A stretch of 64,000 bases of DNA from Citrobacter tructae (lineage in GTDB: Bacteria > Pseudomonadota > Gammaproteobacteria > Enterobacterales > Enterobacteriaceae), in NCBI RefSeq assembly GCF_004684345.1, contig NZ_CP038469.1, positions 1,550,001-1,614,000 on the forward strand, written 5' to 3'. Shown piece by piece: positions 25,430-34,265 of the stretch (positions are counted from its first letter, which is position 1; the number at the start of each line of letters is the position of its first letter). The translations under genes were made by a program, and so were the position numbers. A model generated the notes under the pieces. It did no database searches, was not told where the DNA came from, and worked only from the letters and a program-made list of their open reading frames with translations.

Positions 25430-26476
25430 ATGACTGCACCATCCCAGGTATTAAAGATCCGCCGTCCAGACGACTGGCACCTTCACTTTCGCGATGGCGA
25501 CATGTTAAAAACAGTCGTGCCCTATACCAGTGAAATTTATGGTCGTGCGATTGTCATGCCAAACCTGGCACCGCCCGTCACCACCGTTGACGCGGCCATC
25601 GCTTACCGTCAACGTATTCTGGACGCCGTACCTGCCGGACACGATTTCACCCCGTTAATGACCTGCTATCTGACAGACACGCTGGATCCCAACGAGCTGG
25701 AACGTGGATTCAACCAAGGTGTATTCACCGCCGCTAAACTATACCCGGCCAATGCCACCACCAATTCTACCCATGGCGTGACGTCTATAGATGCCATCAT
25801 GCCGGTGCTGGAGCGGATGGAAAAACTCGGCATGCCCTTACTGGTGCACGGTGAAGTCACGCACGCGGATATCGATATATTCGATCGCGAAGCACGCTTT
25901 ATTGAAACGGTTATGGAACCATTGCGTCAGCGTCTGACCGCGTTGAAAGTGGTGTTTGAACATATCACCACCAAAGACGCCGCCGAATACGTGCGTGACG
26001 GTAATGACCTGCTGGCAGCGACGATTACCCCACAGCATTTGATGTTTAACCGCAACCATATGCTGGTCGGTGGGATACGTCCTCATCTGTATTGCCTGCC
26101 CATCCTCAAACGTAACGTCCACCAACAGGCGCTGCGCGAACTGATCGCCAGTGGTTTCAGCCGCGCATTCCTCGGAACTGACTCGGCGCCGCATGCGCGC
26201 CATCGTAAAGAATCCAGCTGCGGCTGCGCGGGTTGTTTTAATGCCCCTACCGCGCTCGGCAGCTATGCAACCGTCTTCGAAGAAATGAACGCGCTGGCCC
26301 ATTTTGAAGCCTTCTGCTCGCTCAATGGCCCCAGATTCTACGGGCTGCCGGTTAACGACACCTTTATTGAACTGGTCAAAGAAGAAGAGCAGATACCGGA
26401 AAGCATCGAGCTGGAAGATGACACACTGGTACCTTTCCTCGGTGGTGAAACGGTACGCTGGTCAGTGAAGCGCTAA
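25430..26476 (+). CDS. pyrC: Dihydroorotase
   Basis: PyrC (348 residues) closes carbamoyl-aspartate to dihydroorotate, step three of pyrimidine synthesis. It is a class II cytosolic dihydroorotase with a two-zinc centre: DDWHLHFRDGD gives the two metal His, AKLYPANATTNS the carboxylated Lys, LLVHGEV and FEHITTK further metal His, and LGTDSAPHARHRKE the catalytic Asp. The frame is open from 25388, but the ATG at 25430 sits just after the controlled ribosome site and gives the usual length. Confidence 0.97.
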   Translation: MTAPSQVLKIRRPDDWHLHFRDGDMLKTVVPYTSEIYGRAIVMPNLAPPVTTVDAAIAYRQRILDAVPAGHDFTPLMTCYLTDTLDPNELERGFNQGVFTAAKLYPANATTNSTHGVTSIDAIMPVLERMEKLGMPLLVHGEVTHADIDIFDREARFIETVMEPLRQRLTALKVVFEHITTKDAAEYVRDGNDLLAATITPQHLMFNRNHMLVGGIRPHLYCLPILKRNVHQQALRELIASGFSRAFLGTDSAPHARHRKESSCGCAGCFNAPTALGSYATVFEEMNALAHFEAFCSLNGPRFYGLPVNDTFIELVKEEEQIPESIELEDDTLVPFLGGETVRWSVKR

Positions 26477-26512
26477 AAAAAGTGTAGCCAACTGTTGTCA
26501 ACGGGTTAAGTT

Positions 26513-26532
26513 AACTGTATAAATAACCAGTA
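26513..26532 (+). promoter_or_regulatory. LexA (SOS) box of dinI
   Basis: AACTGTATAAATAACCAGTA lies about 20 bp before the dinI start. It has CTGT-N8-CCAG against the LexA consensus CTGT-N8-ACAG and the AT-rich centre typical of a strong SOS box. It explains DNA-damage induction of dinI. Confidence 0.88.
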
Positions 26533-26551
26533 TATTCAACAGGGGGCTATT

Positions 26552-26797
26552 ATGCGTATTGAAGTCACTATTGCCAAAACTTCACCTTTGCCTGCTGGCG
26601 CCATTGACGCGCTGGCAGGCGAACTCTCCCGTCGTATTCACCATCATTTTCCGGATAACGAAGGTAACGTTACCGTCCGTTATGCCGGTACAAACAATCT
26701 GTCGGTTATTGGCGCGACAAAAGAGGACAAAGAACGCATCAGCGAGATCCTTCAAGAGACATGGGAAAGCGCGGATGACTGGTTCATTAATGAATAA
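26552..26797 (+). CDS. dinI: DNA damage-inducible protein DinI
   Basis: DinI (81 residues) binds RecA and stabilises its filaments, tuning SOS activity and UmuD cleavage. It starts MRIEVTIAKTSPLPAGAIDA, and the acidic C-terminal helix (EILQETWESADDWFINE) is the part that contacts RecA. Length is normal. An AGGGGG ribosome site and a LexA box precede it, and an intrinsic terminator follows. Confidence 0.97.
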   Translation: MRIEVTIAKTSPLPAGAIDALAGELSRRIHHHFPDNEGNVTVRYAGTNNLSVIGATKEDKERISEILQETWESADDWFINE

Positions 26798-26822
26798 AAA
26801 ATGATATGCCATGATGTTTTTT

Positions 26823-26844
26823 GCCGGGTCGCCCCGGCTTTTTT
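26823..26844 (+). terminator. dinI intrinsic terminator
   Basis: GCCGGG (26823-26828), loop TCGC, CCCGGC (26833-26838) and a six-T run, 25 bp after the dinI stop. Confidence 0.93.
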
Positions 26845-27134
26845 ATTTCCACACACCTTACCGATTTCGCACAATCTGCCCTAACAACACAGATAATATT
26901 TATTTGCACACTGATTATCTTTTAGTCAAAACCACAAAATAACTGCACAACATGCCAAAAAAATATGAATGACATGCCGGTTTATCATTCAGATAACACT
27001 TAAAACAAAAAAATTATGCCCTGCCCTCTTTAAATTTTCAGTGAATACCCTTATTTATTGATATACTGAACTTGCTTCAGAAAAAAACGCATTGAACCTC
27101 GAAAACCGTTGTCTAGTAACACGAATTAGGGGGC
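26845..27134 (+). promoter_or_regulatory. AT-rich leader region of bssS
   Basis: This stretch of about 290 bases is strongly AT-rich and contains no credible gene. It holds repeated A and T tracts, as expected for an H-NS-bound control region. Ribosome-binding GGGGG (27129-27133) is close to the bssS start. I could not fix a promoter. Confidence 0.4.
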
Positions 27135-27137
27135 ATG

Positions 27138-27392
27138 ATGGAAAAGAATAATGAAGTCATTCAGACTCATCCGCTTGTAGGATGGGACATCAGCACTGTT
27201 GATAGCTACGATGCGCTGATGCTGCGTTTGCACTACCAGACCCCAAATCGTCCGGACCCGGACGGGACTGAAGTTGGTCAAACGCTCTGGTTAACCACTG
27301 ATGTTGCCAGGCAATTTATTTCGATATTAGAAGCCGGAATCGCCAAAATTGAATCAGGTGATTTCCCAGCGAATGAGTATCAGCGTCATTAA
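27138..27392 (+). CDS. bssS: Biofilm formation regulator BssS
   Basis: BssS (84 residues) is a small cytoplasmic protein that affects biofilm formation, indole uptake and AI-2 signalling in E. coli; its biochemical action is not known. The protein starts MEKNNEVIQTHPLVGWDIST and contains LWLTTDVARQFISILEAGIA. Two adjacent ATGs exist (27135 and 27138); the second gives the usual length. A terminator hairpin follows 20 bp after the stop. Confidence 0.94.
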   Translation: MEKNNEVIQTHPLVGWDISTVDSYDALMLRLHYQTPNRPDPDGTEVGQTLWLTTDVARQFISILEAGIAKIESGDFPANEYQRH

Positions 27393-27412
27393 ATCTGATG
27401 CACCCACCATCA

Positions 27413-27440
27413 AAAGGCACCTTCACGGTGCCTTTCTTAT
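27413..27440 (+). terminator. bssS intrinsic terminator
   Basis: AAAGGCACC (27413-27421), a short loop, GGTGCCTTT (27427-27435), then CTTATTT. It ends bssS before solA. Confidence 0.88.
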
Positions 27441-27505
27441 TTCATGGTTGAATAATGCGGGTCAGTTATTTACCCTGCAACTATCGCGATTGCAGAGAGA
27501 AGCGG

Positions 27506-28624
27506 ATGAAATACGACTTAATCATTATTGGCAGTGGTTCCGTAGGTGCCGCCGCCGGATACTATGCCACACGCGCCGGTCTGAATGTACTGATGATCGA
27601 TGCACATATGCCACCACATCAACAGGGCAGCCACCATGGTGATACACGTTTAATCCGTCATGCTTATGGTGAAGGTGAAAAATACGTTCCGTTGGTACTG
27701 CGTGCACAGACATTATGGGATGAACTCACCAAACATAATGAAGAACCTATTTTTGTCCGTTCTGGCGTGATTAACCTCGGCCCGGCAGATTCAACATTCT
27801 TATCTAACGTGGCGCAAAGCGCAAAACAGTGGCAGCTCGACGTTGAACAACTGGACGCCGCTGCCATCATGGCACGCTGGCCAGAAATCCGTGTCCCGGA
27901 AAACTATATTGGTCTGTTTGAGGCCGATTCAGGTTTTCTACGCAGTGAGTTAGCCATTAAGACCTGGATTCGCCTGGCTGAAGAAGCAGGCTGCGCGCAG
28001 CTGTTTAAATGCCCGGTCACCGCGATTCACCATCATGATGATGGCGTAACGGTTGAGACTGCGGACGGCGACTACCATGCGAGAAAAGCGCTGGTCAGCG
28101 CCGGAACCTGGGTGCAGGCATTAATACCGGAATTACCGATACAGCCGGTGCGAAAAGTATTCGCATGGTATCAGGCCGATGGACGCTATAGCGTTAAAAA
28201 CAACTTCCCGGCCTTCACTGGCGAATTGCCTAATGGCGATCAGTATTACGGTTTCCCGGCAGAGAACGATGAACTGAAGATTGGTAAACATAACGGTGGG
28301 CAGGTTATTCACTCACCCGAAGAGCGCAAAGCGTTTGCCGCTGTCGCTAGCGATGGTTCAGAAGCTTTCCCGTTCCTGCGTTCTGTTCTACCGGGGGTGG
28401 GATGTTGTCTGCACGGAGCCTCCTGCACCTACGATAATTCCCCGGACGAAGATTTTATTATTGATACGCAGCCAGGGCATGACAATACGCTGATCGTTAC
28501 TGGACTGAGCGGCCACGGCTTTAAGTTTGCCTCGGTGCTGGGGGAAATCGCTGCTGATTTTGCCAGAGACAAGCCGTCAACCTTTGACCTGACGCCGTTC
28601 AAGCTAAGCCGTTTTAAGCAATAA
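27506..28624 (+). CDS. solA: N-methyl-L-tryptophan oxidase
   Basis: SolA (372 residues) is an FAD enzyme of the monomeric sarcosine oxidase family that demethylates N-methyl-tryptophan. The dinucleotide-binding motif DLIIIGSGSVGAAAGYYATR is at the N-terminus, and a Cys in PGVGCCLHGASCTYDNSPDE (about residues 300-320) is where the family attaches FAD covalently. The frame is open from 27455, but the ATG at 27506, preceded by AGAGAGAAG, gives the conserved start and length. A terminator follows. Confidence 0.95.
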   Translation: MKYDLIIIGSGSVGAAAGYYATRAGLNVLMIDAHMPPHQQGSHHGDTRLIRHAYGEGEKYVPLVLRAQTLWDELTKHNEEPIFVRSGVINLGPADSTFLSNVAQSAKQWQLDVEQLDAAAIMARWPEIRVPENYIGLFEADSGFLRSELAIKTWIRLAEEAGCAQLFKCPVTAIHHHDDGVTVETADGDYHARKALVSAGTWVQALIPELPIQPVRKVFAWYQADGRYSVKNNFPAFTGELPNGDQYYGFPAENDELKIGKHNGGQVIHSPEERKAFAAVASDGSEAFPFLRSVLPGVGCCLHGASCTYDNSPDEDFIIDTQPGHDNTLIVTGLSGHGFKFASVLGEIAADFARDKPSTFDLTPFKLSRFKQ

Positions 28625-28631
28625 CCACAGC

Positions 28632-28660
28632 ATGGCCTCGTCATTGAGGCCATTTTTATT
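28632..28660 (+). terminator. solA intrinsic terminator
   Basis: ATGGCCTC (28632-28639), loop GTCATT, GAGGCCAT (28646-28653) and TTTTATTT. Confidence 0.92.
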
Positions 28661-28675
28661 TAAGGAATAATATTG

Positions 28676-28789
28676 ATGCGCCGCATCGTTGACTATCTGG
28701 TAAATAATATTCGCGAGCATTTTATGCTCTACATTATTTTGTGGTCACTGCTGGCGATCATGGACGCGATATATATTATATTTTTCTGA
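28676..28789 (+). CDS. yceO: Small membrane protein YceO
   Basis: A 37-codon gene that is easily missed. It begins MRRIVDYLVNNIREHFMLYI, has one hydrophobic helix (about residues 17-37, rich in Ile, Leu, Trp and Phe) and ends IYIIFF before TGA. It aligns in my memory with E. coli YceO, whose conserved core has the same NNIREH and LLAIMD segments, and it occupies the same place between solA and yceJ. TAAGGA lies upstream as a ribosome site. Function is unknown; in E. coli it is linked to biofilm and acid stress. The E. coli form is annotated about nine residues longer at the N-terminus. Confidence 0.82.
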   Translation: MRRIVDYLVNNIREHFMLYIILWSLLAIMDAIYIIFF

Positions 28790-29049
28790 TATTACCTTAC
28801 TGACAATAATTTACAGTAATTGAAATTACCTTAATTTTCATTGCAATTAATTGAACAACCATCACCCCATCAATACCAGTAAAACAGGCATCATTATCCA
28901 TCTTCCTCTAAACACCTGATGATTATTTTATAAATCAATCAATTTTATTGAATTAAAAATAAATATCATCACTATTGTTATTTATTAGTTGCATTAATGT
29001 CTTTTACACGCCATTTTCATTTACTTCTGAAATATCTATCGGTGTGCTT
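28790..29049 (+). promoter_or_regulatory. AT-rich spacer before yceJ
   Basis: About 260 bases, strongly AT-rich, with no credible gene. It probably carries the yceJI promoter; several TATAAT-like hexamers occur by composition, so I do not single one out. Confidence 0.4.
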
Positions 29050-29616
29050 ATGCAATTCAATAATAGTCCACAGCGCTATGGCGTGGTGTCAGTCGCATTG
29101 CACTGGCTGGTTGCACTTGCCGTGTATGGCATGTTTGCGTTGGGTTTATGGATGGTTACGCTCAGCTATTACGATGGCTGGTATCACCAGGCGCCTGAAC
29201 TGCATAAAAGCATCGGTGTTCTGCTGATGATGGGGCTGGTGATACGCGTGGTCTGGCGGCTGTTCTCTCCGCCCCCTGCGGCACTGAAGAGCTACTCCCG
29301 TTTAACGCGCCTGGCTGCTGCCCTGGGTCACCTCAGCTTATATCTGCTGCTGTTTTCTCTTGTCATCAGCGGGTATCTGATCTCAACAGCAGACGGTAAA
29401 GCGATCAGCGTTTTTGGTTGGTTTGAGATCCCCGCCACGCTTGCCAACGCCGGCGTTCAGGCCGATCTTGCCGGTAGCCTACACCTGTGGCTTGCCTGGA
29501 GCATTGTGATTCTGTCTCTTCTACATGGGCTGATGGCCCTGAAACATCACTTTATCGATAACGACGATACCCTTAATCGCATGTTGGGAAAATCGTCATC
29601 TGACTATGGAGCTTAA
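29050..29616 (+). CDS. yceJ: Cytochrome b561 family protein YceJ
   Basis: A 188-residue inner-membrane di-heme cytochrome b561 homologue. It has four hydrophobic helices, with conserved His in YGVVSVALHWLVALAVYG, in APELHKSIGVLLMMG, in ALGHLSLYLLLFSL and in LAGSLHLWLAWSI; these are the expected axial heme ligands. The frame is open from 28975, but the ATG at 29050 gives the family N-terminus. Its stop is one base before the yceI start, forming a yceJI operon in which YceI may bind a lipophilic quinone-like ligand. Confidence 0.92.
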   Translation: MQFNNSPQRYGVVSVALHWLVALAVYGMFALGLWMVTLSYYDGWYHQAPELHKSIGVLLMMGLVIRVVWRLFSPPPAALKSYSRLTRLAAALGHLSLYLLLFSLVISGYLISTADGKAISVFGWFEIPATLANAGVQADLAGSLHLWLAWSIVILSLLHGLMALKHHFIDNDDTLNRMLGKSSSDYGA

Positions 29617-29617
29617 A

Positions 29618-30193
29618 ATGAAAAAAAACCTGCTGGGACTAACTCTCGCTTCTTTGTTGTTTACCACCGGCTCGGCCATCGCGGCAGATTACAAAATCGA
29701 CAAAGAAGGACAACATGCCTTTGTTAATTTTCGTATTCAACATCTGGGGTATAGCTGGCTGTACGGCACGTTTAAAGACTTCGACGGGTCTTTTACCTTC
29801 GATGAAAAAAATCCTGCCGCCGATAAAGTTAACGTCACCATCAACACCAATAGCATTGACACCAACCACGCTGAACGTGACAAGCACCTGCGCAGCGCAG
29901 ATTTCCTCAACGTAGTCAAATTCCCACAGGCCACGTTCACCTCCACCAGCGTTAAGAAAGCGGGGAACGACCTGGATATCACCGGGGATCTGACCCTGAA
30001 TGGCGTCACCAAACCGGTCACGCTGGATGCGAAGCTCATCGGTCAGGGTGGCGATCCGTGGGGTGGCACCCGTGCGGGCTTTGAAGCACAAGGGAAAATT
30101 AAACTGAAGGATTTTAACATCACCACCGACCTCGGCCCTGCTTCGCAGGAAGTCGACTTAATCATTTCGGTGGAAGGTGTTCAGCAGAAATAA
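29618..30193 (+). CDS. yceI: Periplasmic lipocalin-like protein YceI
   Basis: YceI (191 residues) is a base-induced periplasmic protein with a lipocalin-like barrel that binds polyprenyl-type lipids. It has a Sec signal peptide (KKNLLGLTLASLLFTTGSAI, cleavage after AIAA) and conserved segments AFVNFRIQHLGYSWLYGTF and DITGDLTLNGVTKPV. The ATG at 29618 is chosen over 29606 because it begins the signal peptide. It is co-transcribed with yceJ. Confidence 0.95.
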   Translation: MKKNLLGLTLASLLFTTGSAIAADYKIDKEGQHAFVNFRIQHLGYSWLYGTFKDFDGSFTFDEKNPAADKVNVTINTNSIDTNHAERDKHLRSADFLNVVKFPQATFTSTSVKKAGNDLDITGDLTLNGVTKPVTLDAKLIGQGGDPWGGTRAGFEAQGKIKLKDFNITTDLGPASQEVDLIISVEGVQQK

Positions 30194-30203
30194 TACCTCA
30201 TTT

Positions 30204-30236
30204 ATGCCGGATGAAGCTGCTACCATCATCCGGCAT
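30204..30236. repeat. REP-like hairpin between yceI and trhO
   Basis: ATGCCGGATGA (30204-30214) and TCATCCGGCAT (30226-30236) form a perfect 11-bp stem with an 11-base loop between convergent genes. The GCCGGATG wording is typical of enterobacterial REP sequences. It may serve as a stabiliser or two-way terminator. Confidence 0.75.
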
Positions 30237-30243
30237 AATGCTA

Positions 30244-31293
30244 TTACGTAGGATCCGGAATACCCAGCTTGGTATTCAGACGACCGCGGGACTTATTAAA
30301 GATCTTATTACCATTCTCACGACCCGCGCGACGGCGGCGTTGCTCCTCTTCCGGCAACGTACTCTCTTCACAACACAGATCGCTGCAACACCCTTTATGC
30401 TTTTCGGCGCAGGCCGGACATTGAATAAACAGCAGATGGCAGCCGTCATTTTTGCAATTGGTATGACTGTCGCACGCCACCCCACACTGATGACAATGCG
30501 CAATAACATCTTCAGAGATCCGCTCTCCCATACGTTCATCAAAAACAAAGTTTTTACCAATAAAGCGTACCGGAAGTCCCTGCTCACGGGCTTTGCGGGC
30601 GTATTCAATAATACCGCCCTCAATGTGCCAGACCTTACTGAATCCGTTGTGTTTCATCCAAGCGCTGGCCTTCTCGCAGCGAATACCGCCCGTGCAGTAC
30701 ATCACGATTTTTTTGTCTTTATGTTCCTGCATCATTTCAACCGCTTTCGGTAACTGATCGCGGAACGTATCTGCCGGAATCTCCATGGCGTTCTCGAAGT
30801 GCCCCACCTCATATTCATAGTGGTTACGCATATCAATAAACACCGCGTCAGGATCGTCAAGCATGGCATTCACTTCTGCCGCTTTCAGATAATCACCGAC
30901 GTTACTGGCATCAAAAGCCGGATCATCAATACCATCAGCTACAATGCGCTCACGGACTTTCATGCGCAGTACCCAGAACGATTTCCCGTCATCGTCTAGC
31001 GCAATATTAAGACGCAGCCCGGAAAACGCAGGATCAAAGGCGTACAGCTGTTGACGAAAGGCCTCAACCTTGCTTTGCGGTACGCTGATTTGTGCGTTAA
31101 TACCTTCGTGCGCCAGATACACGCGCCCGAAGACGTTCAGCCCGGTGAACAGTTGGTACAATGCATCACGGGTATGCTGAGGATTCACAAGGGTAAAATA
31201 TTTATAGAACGAAATCGTGATACGCGGCTCAGACTCAGCCAACATTTTAGCTTTGAGCGCGTCATTCGAAATGCGATTGTGTAACACTGGCAT
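30244..31293 (-). CDS. trhO: tRNA uridine(34) hydroxylase TrhO
   Basis: TrhO (349 residues, formerly YceA) hydroxylates uridine 34 of several tRNAs using oxygen, giving ho5U. An N-terminal UPF0176 domain (NVFGRVYLAHEGINAQISVP) is followed by a rhodanese domain with the catalytic Cys in KIVMYCTGGIRCEKASAWM, then a C-terminal Cys-rich zinc-like region (CHQCGVACDSHTNC onward). The ATG at 31293 (MPVLHNRISN) is the conserved start; 31311 is an upstream alternative. It diverges from lpxL. Confidence 0.94.
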   Translation of the reverse strand: MPVLHNRISNDALKAKMLAESEPRITISFYKYFTLVNPQHTRDALYQLFTGLNVFGRVYLAHEGINAQISVPQSKVEAFRQQLYAFDPAFSGLRLNIALDDDGKSFWVLRMKVRERIVADGIDDPAFDASNVGDYLKAAEVNAMLDDPDAVFIDMRNHYEYEVGHFENAMEIPADTFRDQLPKAVEMMQEHKDKKIVMYCTGGIRCEKASAWMKHNGFSKVWHIEGGIIEYARKAREQGLPVRFIGKNFVFDERMGERISEDVIAHCHQCGVACDSHTNCKNDGCHLLFIQCPACAEKHKGCCSDLCCEESTLPEEEQRRRRAGRENGNKIFNKSRGRLNTKLGIPDPT

Positions 31294-31514
31294 GGTGTAC
31301 GAATCCTGCAATCAATAAAAAGATGAAAATCGGCCGGCATCATAAAGCAAACATTGCCAATTTACATCCACACATTTTACGCTACATTTCCTACTTCATG
31401 ATAAAAATGTCACAACAATTGACGAAAATTCAGCCATTCTCCCGTCACAAATTTTTGATACGCGCGAAAAAATGCGACAATACAGAGCATTGGTCGTTTA
31501 ATGACAGGATAGAC

Positions 31515-32435
31515 ATGACGAATTTACCCAAGTTCTCGGTTGCGCTACTGCATCCACGTTATTGGTTAACCTGGCTAGGTATTGGCATTCTTTGGTTGAT
31601 CGTGCAGTTACCCTATCCGTTCCTCTATAAGTTGGGCTGTGCATTAGGTCGCCTGGCGTTACGTTTGATGAAACGCCGGGCAAAGATTGTTTCGCGTAAT
31701 CTGGAACTGTGCTTCCCGCACATGAGCGAGCAAGAACGCCAGCAAATGGTGGTAAAAAACTTTGAGTCCGTCGGTATGGGCGTCGTGGAAACCGGCATGG
31801 CATGGTTCTGGTCCGACCGTCGCATTACGCGCTGGACCGAAGTCATCGGCATGGAGCATATCCGTGACGTTCAGGCGCAGCAGCGCGGGATCCTGTTAGT
31901 TGGTCTGCATTTTCTGACGCTTGAGTTAGGCGCACGCCAGTTTGGTTTACAGGAACCCGGTATTGGTGTGTATCGCCCCAACGACAACCCGCTGCTCGAC
32001 TGGCTGCAAACCTGGGGGCGTATGCGCTCCAATAAATCAATGCTCGATCGCAAAGACCTGAAAGGGATGATCAAAGCGCTGAAGAAAGGTGAAGTGGTCT
32101 GGTATGCGCCGGATCACGACTACGGCCCTCGCGCCAGCGTCTTTGTGCCGCTGTTTGCCGTGGAACAAGCCGCGACGACGTCAGGAACGTGGATGCTGTC
32201 ACGGATGTCCAATGCATGTCTGGTGCCATTTGTTCCCCGTCGTAAACCCGATGGCAAAGGGTATCAGCTAATTATGCTGCCGCCGGAATGTTCGCCACCG
32301 CTCGACGACGCTGAGACCACCGCCGCATGGATGAACAAAATTATTGAGCAATGCATCATGATGGCACCGGAGCAATATATGTGGCTACACCGCCGCTTCA
32401 AAACGCGCCCTCAAGGTGCACCTTCCCTGTACTGA
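31515..32435 (+). CDS. lpxL: Lipid A lauroyltransferase LpxL
   Basis: LpxL (306 residues, formerly HtrB) transfers laurate from ACP to Kdo2-lipid IVA in the inner membrane, a late step of lipid A synthesis. One N-terminal membrane helix (about residues 17-38) is followed by the lysophospholipid acyltransferase fold with the catalytic HFLTLE motif (His near 132, Glu near 137) and YAPDHDYGPRASVFVPLF. The frame is open from 31323, but the ATG at 31515 gives MTNLPKFSVALLHPRYW, the family start. The 220-bp spacer with trhO holds both promoters. Confidence 0.96.
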   Translation: MTNLPKFSVALLHPRYWLTWLGIGILWLIVQLPYPFLYKLGCALGRLALRLMKRRAKIVSRNLELCFPHMSEQERQQMVVKNFESVGMGVVETGMAWFWSDRRITRWTEVIGMEHIRDVQAQQRGILLVGLHFLTLELGARQFGLQEPGIGVYRPNDNPLLDWLQTWGRMRSNKSMLDRKDLKGMIKALKKGEVVWYAPDHDYGPRASVFVPLFAVEQAATTSGTWMLSRMSNACLVPFVPRRKPDGKGYQLIMLPPECSPPLDDAETTAAWMNKIIEQCIMMAPEQYMWLHRRFKTRPQGAPSLY

Positions 32436-32440
32436 ACCCA

Positions 32441-32462
32441 GTTGCAGCCCACTGGCTGCAAC
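32441..32462 (+). terminator. Hairpin after lpxL
   Basis: GTTGCAGCC (32441-32449), loop CACT, GGCTGCAAC (32454-32462): a perfect 9-bp stem 5 bp after the lpxL stop. No T-run follows, so termination may be partial. Confidence 0.65.
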
Positions 32463-32588
32463 GCCTCGCATCACCGGTTTAGGTTTAACTGCTCTTCGCA
32501 TTGCGGTGACTATCAACCAGGCGCATAATTAGTCTGCTTATTTATCTACAAACGATAGCGCAAACAGCGCGCCATACTGCGGATCGCT

Positions 32589-33809
32589 ATGTCACCCTCA
32601 GATGTCCCCATAAACTGGAAACGCAATCTCACGGTTGCCTGGCTCGGTTGTTTTTTAACCGGTGCGGCATTCAGCCTGGTGATGCCATTCCTCCCCCTGT
32701 ATGTCGAAAGCCTCGGCGTGGCGGGACACGGTGCCCTGAACATGTGGTCAGGTCTGGTATTCAGCATTACTTTTCTTTTTTCCGCTATTGCTTCACCTTT
32801 CTGGGGCGGTCTTGCGGATCGCAAAGGCAGAAAGATCATGCTCCTGCGTTCAGCGCTGGGGATGGCTATCGTGATGCTGTTAATGGGGCTGGCGCAAAAT
32901 ATCTGGCAGTTTTTGATCCTGCGTGCGCTGTTGGGGCTGCTTGGTGGTTTTATTCCCAATGCCAATGCGCTGATTGCCACCCAAGTTCCGCGTAATAAAA
33001 GCGGTTGGGCGCTGGGAACGTTATCAACTGGCGGCGTCAGCGGTGCACTGCTGGGTCCGCTGGCGGGAGGCTTACTTGCCGACCAGTATGGGCTGCGCCC
33101 CGTTTTCTTTATTACCGCCTGCGTGCTGCTGCTCTGCTTTATTCTGACATTATTTTTTATCCGCGAGAATTTTCAACCGGTCAGTAAAAAAGAGATGCTG
33201 CACATTCGGGACGTCGTCGGCGCCTTAAAGAATCCAAAGCTGGTGTTGAGCCTGTTCATCACTACCCTGATAATCCAGGTCGCAACCGGATCCATCGCGC
33301 CCATTCTGACGTTATATGTGCGGGAACTGGCCGGCAACGTCAGCAATATCGCCTTTATTAGCGGCATGATCGCTTCCGTTCCCGGAGTGGCCGCTTTAAT
33401 CAGTGCGCCGAGGTTAGGCAAACTGGGTGACCGGATAGGCCCGGAGAAGATCCTGATTGTTGCTCTGGTCATTTCCGTACTGCTGCTCATCCCCATGTCA
33501 TTTGTACAGACGCCCTGGCAGCTCGGTGTTCTGCGTTTTCTACTCGGCGCAGCTGACGGTGCACTATTACCCGCCGTCCAAACGCTGCTGGTGTATAACT
33601 CAACCAACCAAATAGCCGGACGTATTTTCAGTTATAACCAGTCATTTCGTGATATTGGCAACGTGACAGGACCGCTTATGGGTGCGGCTATTTCAGCTAG
33701 CTATGGCTTTCGCGCCGTCTTCTGCGTGACCGCAGGCATCGTCTTGTTCAACGCTATCTACTCATGGAACAGCCTGCGCCGACGTCGGGAAGTCCAGCAC
33801 ACAGAATGA
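32589..33809 (+). CDS. mdtG: Multidrug efflux MFS transporter MdtG
   Basis: MdtG (406 residues) is a 12-helix MFS drug exporter of the inner membrane, linked in E. coli to fosfomycin and deoxycholate tolerance and to the Mar/Sox/Rob regulon. It has motif A (GGLADRKGRKIMLLRSALG) and motif C-like LSTGGVSGALLGPLAGGLLA. It is not closely similar to MdtH in the same window beyond the shared fold. It follows lpxL on the same strand with a 153-bp spacer, probably with its own promoter. Confidence 0.95.
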   Translation: MSPSDVPINWKRNLTVAWLGCFLTGAAFSLVMPFLPLYVESLGVAGHGALNMWSGLVFSITFLFSAIASPFWGGLADRKGRKIMLLRSALGMAIVMLLMGLAQNIWQFLILRALLGLLGGFIPNANALIATQVPRNKSGWALGTLSTGGVSGALLGPLAGGLLADQYGLRPVFFITACVLLLCFILTLFFIRENFQPVSKKEMLHIRDVVGALKNPKLVLSLFITTLIIQVATGSIAPILTLYVRELAGNVSNIAFISGMIASVPGVAALISAPRLGKLGDRIGPEKILIVALVISVLLLIPMSFVQTPWQLGVLRFLLGAADGALLPAVQTLLVYNSTNQIAGRIFSYNQSFRDIGNVTGPLMGAAISASYGFRAVFCVTAGIVLFNAIYSWNSLRRRREVQHTE

Positions 33810-33890
33810 TTTTTGTGCATTCATACTTGAACTATCGGAGAATCAACTATTATTTTCCTGAATACTTCATTAAATCAAAGGGAGACGCTG

Positions 33891-34265
33891 ATGACCATGT
33901 ATGCCACGCTGGAAGAAGCCATTGATGCTGCCCGTGAAGAGTTTCTGGCTGATAACCCCGACCTTGAACCTGACGACGCCAGCGTTCAACAACTGAACGT
34001 ACAAAAATATGTGCTACAGGATGGCGACATTATGTGGCAGGCTGAATTTTTCGCCGACGAAGATGAGGAAGGTGAATGTTTGCCAATGCTGAGCGGTGAA
34101 GCGGCACAAAGCGTCTTTGATGGCGATTATGATGAGATTGAAATTCGCCAGGAGTGGCTGGAAGAAAACACCCTCCACGAGTGGGATGAAGGCGAATTCC
34201 AGCTTGAACCGCCTCTTGATACCGAAGAAGGTCAAACGGCAGCCGACGAATGGGATGACCGATAG
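33891..34265 (+). CDS. msyB: Acidic protein MsyB
   Basis: MsyB (124 residues) is a very acidic cytoplasmic protein: Asp and Glu dominate throughout (for example FFADEDEEGECLPMLSGEAA). In E. coli extra copies suppress secY and secA defects, and it belongs to the RpoS general stress group; direct action is unknown. The start at 33891 has a GGGAGA ribosome site. Its stop abuts the stop of yceK on the other strand with no bases between. Confidence 0.95.
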   Translation: MTMYATLEEAIDAAREEFLADNPDLEPDDASVQQLNVQKYVLQDGDIMWQAEFFADEDEEGECLPMLSGEAAQSVFDGDYDEIEIRQEWLEENTLHEWDEGEFQLEPPLDTEEGQTAADEWDDR

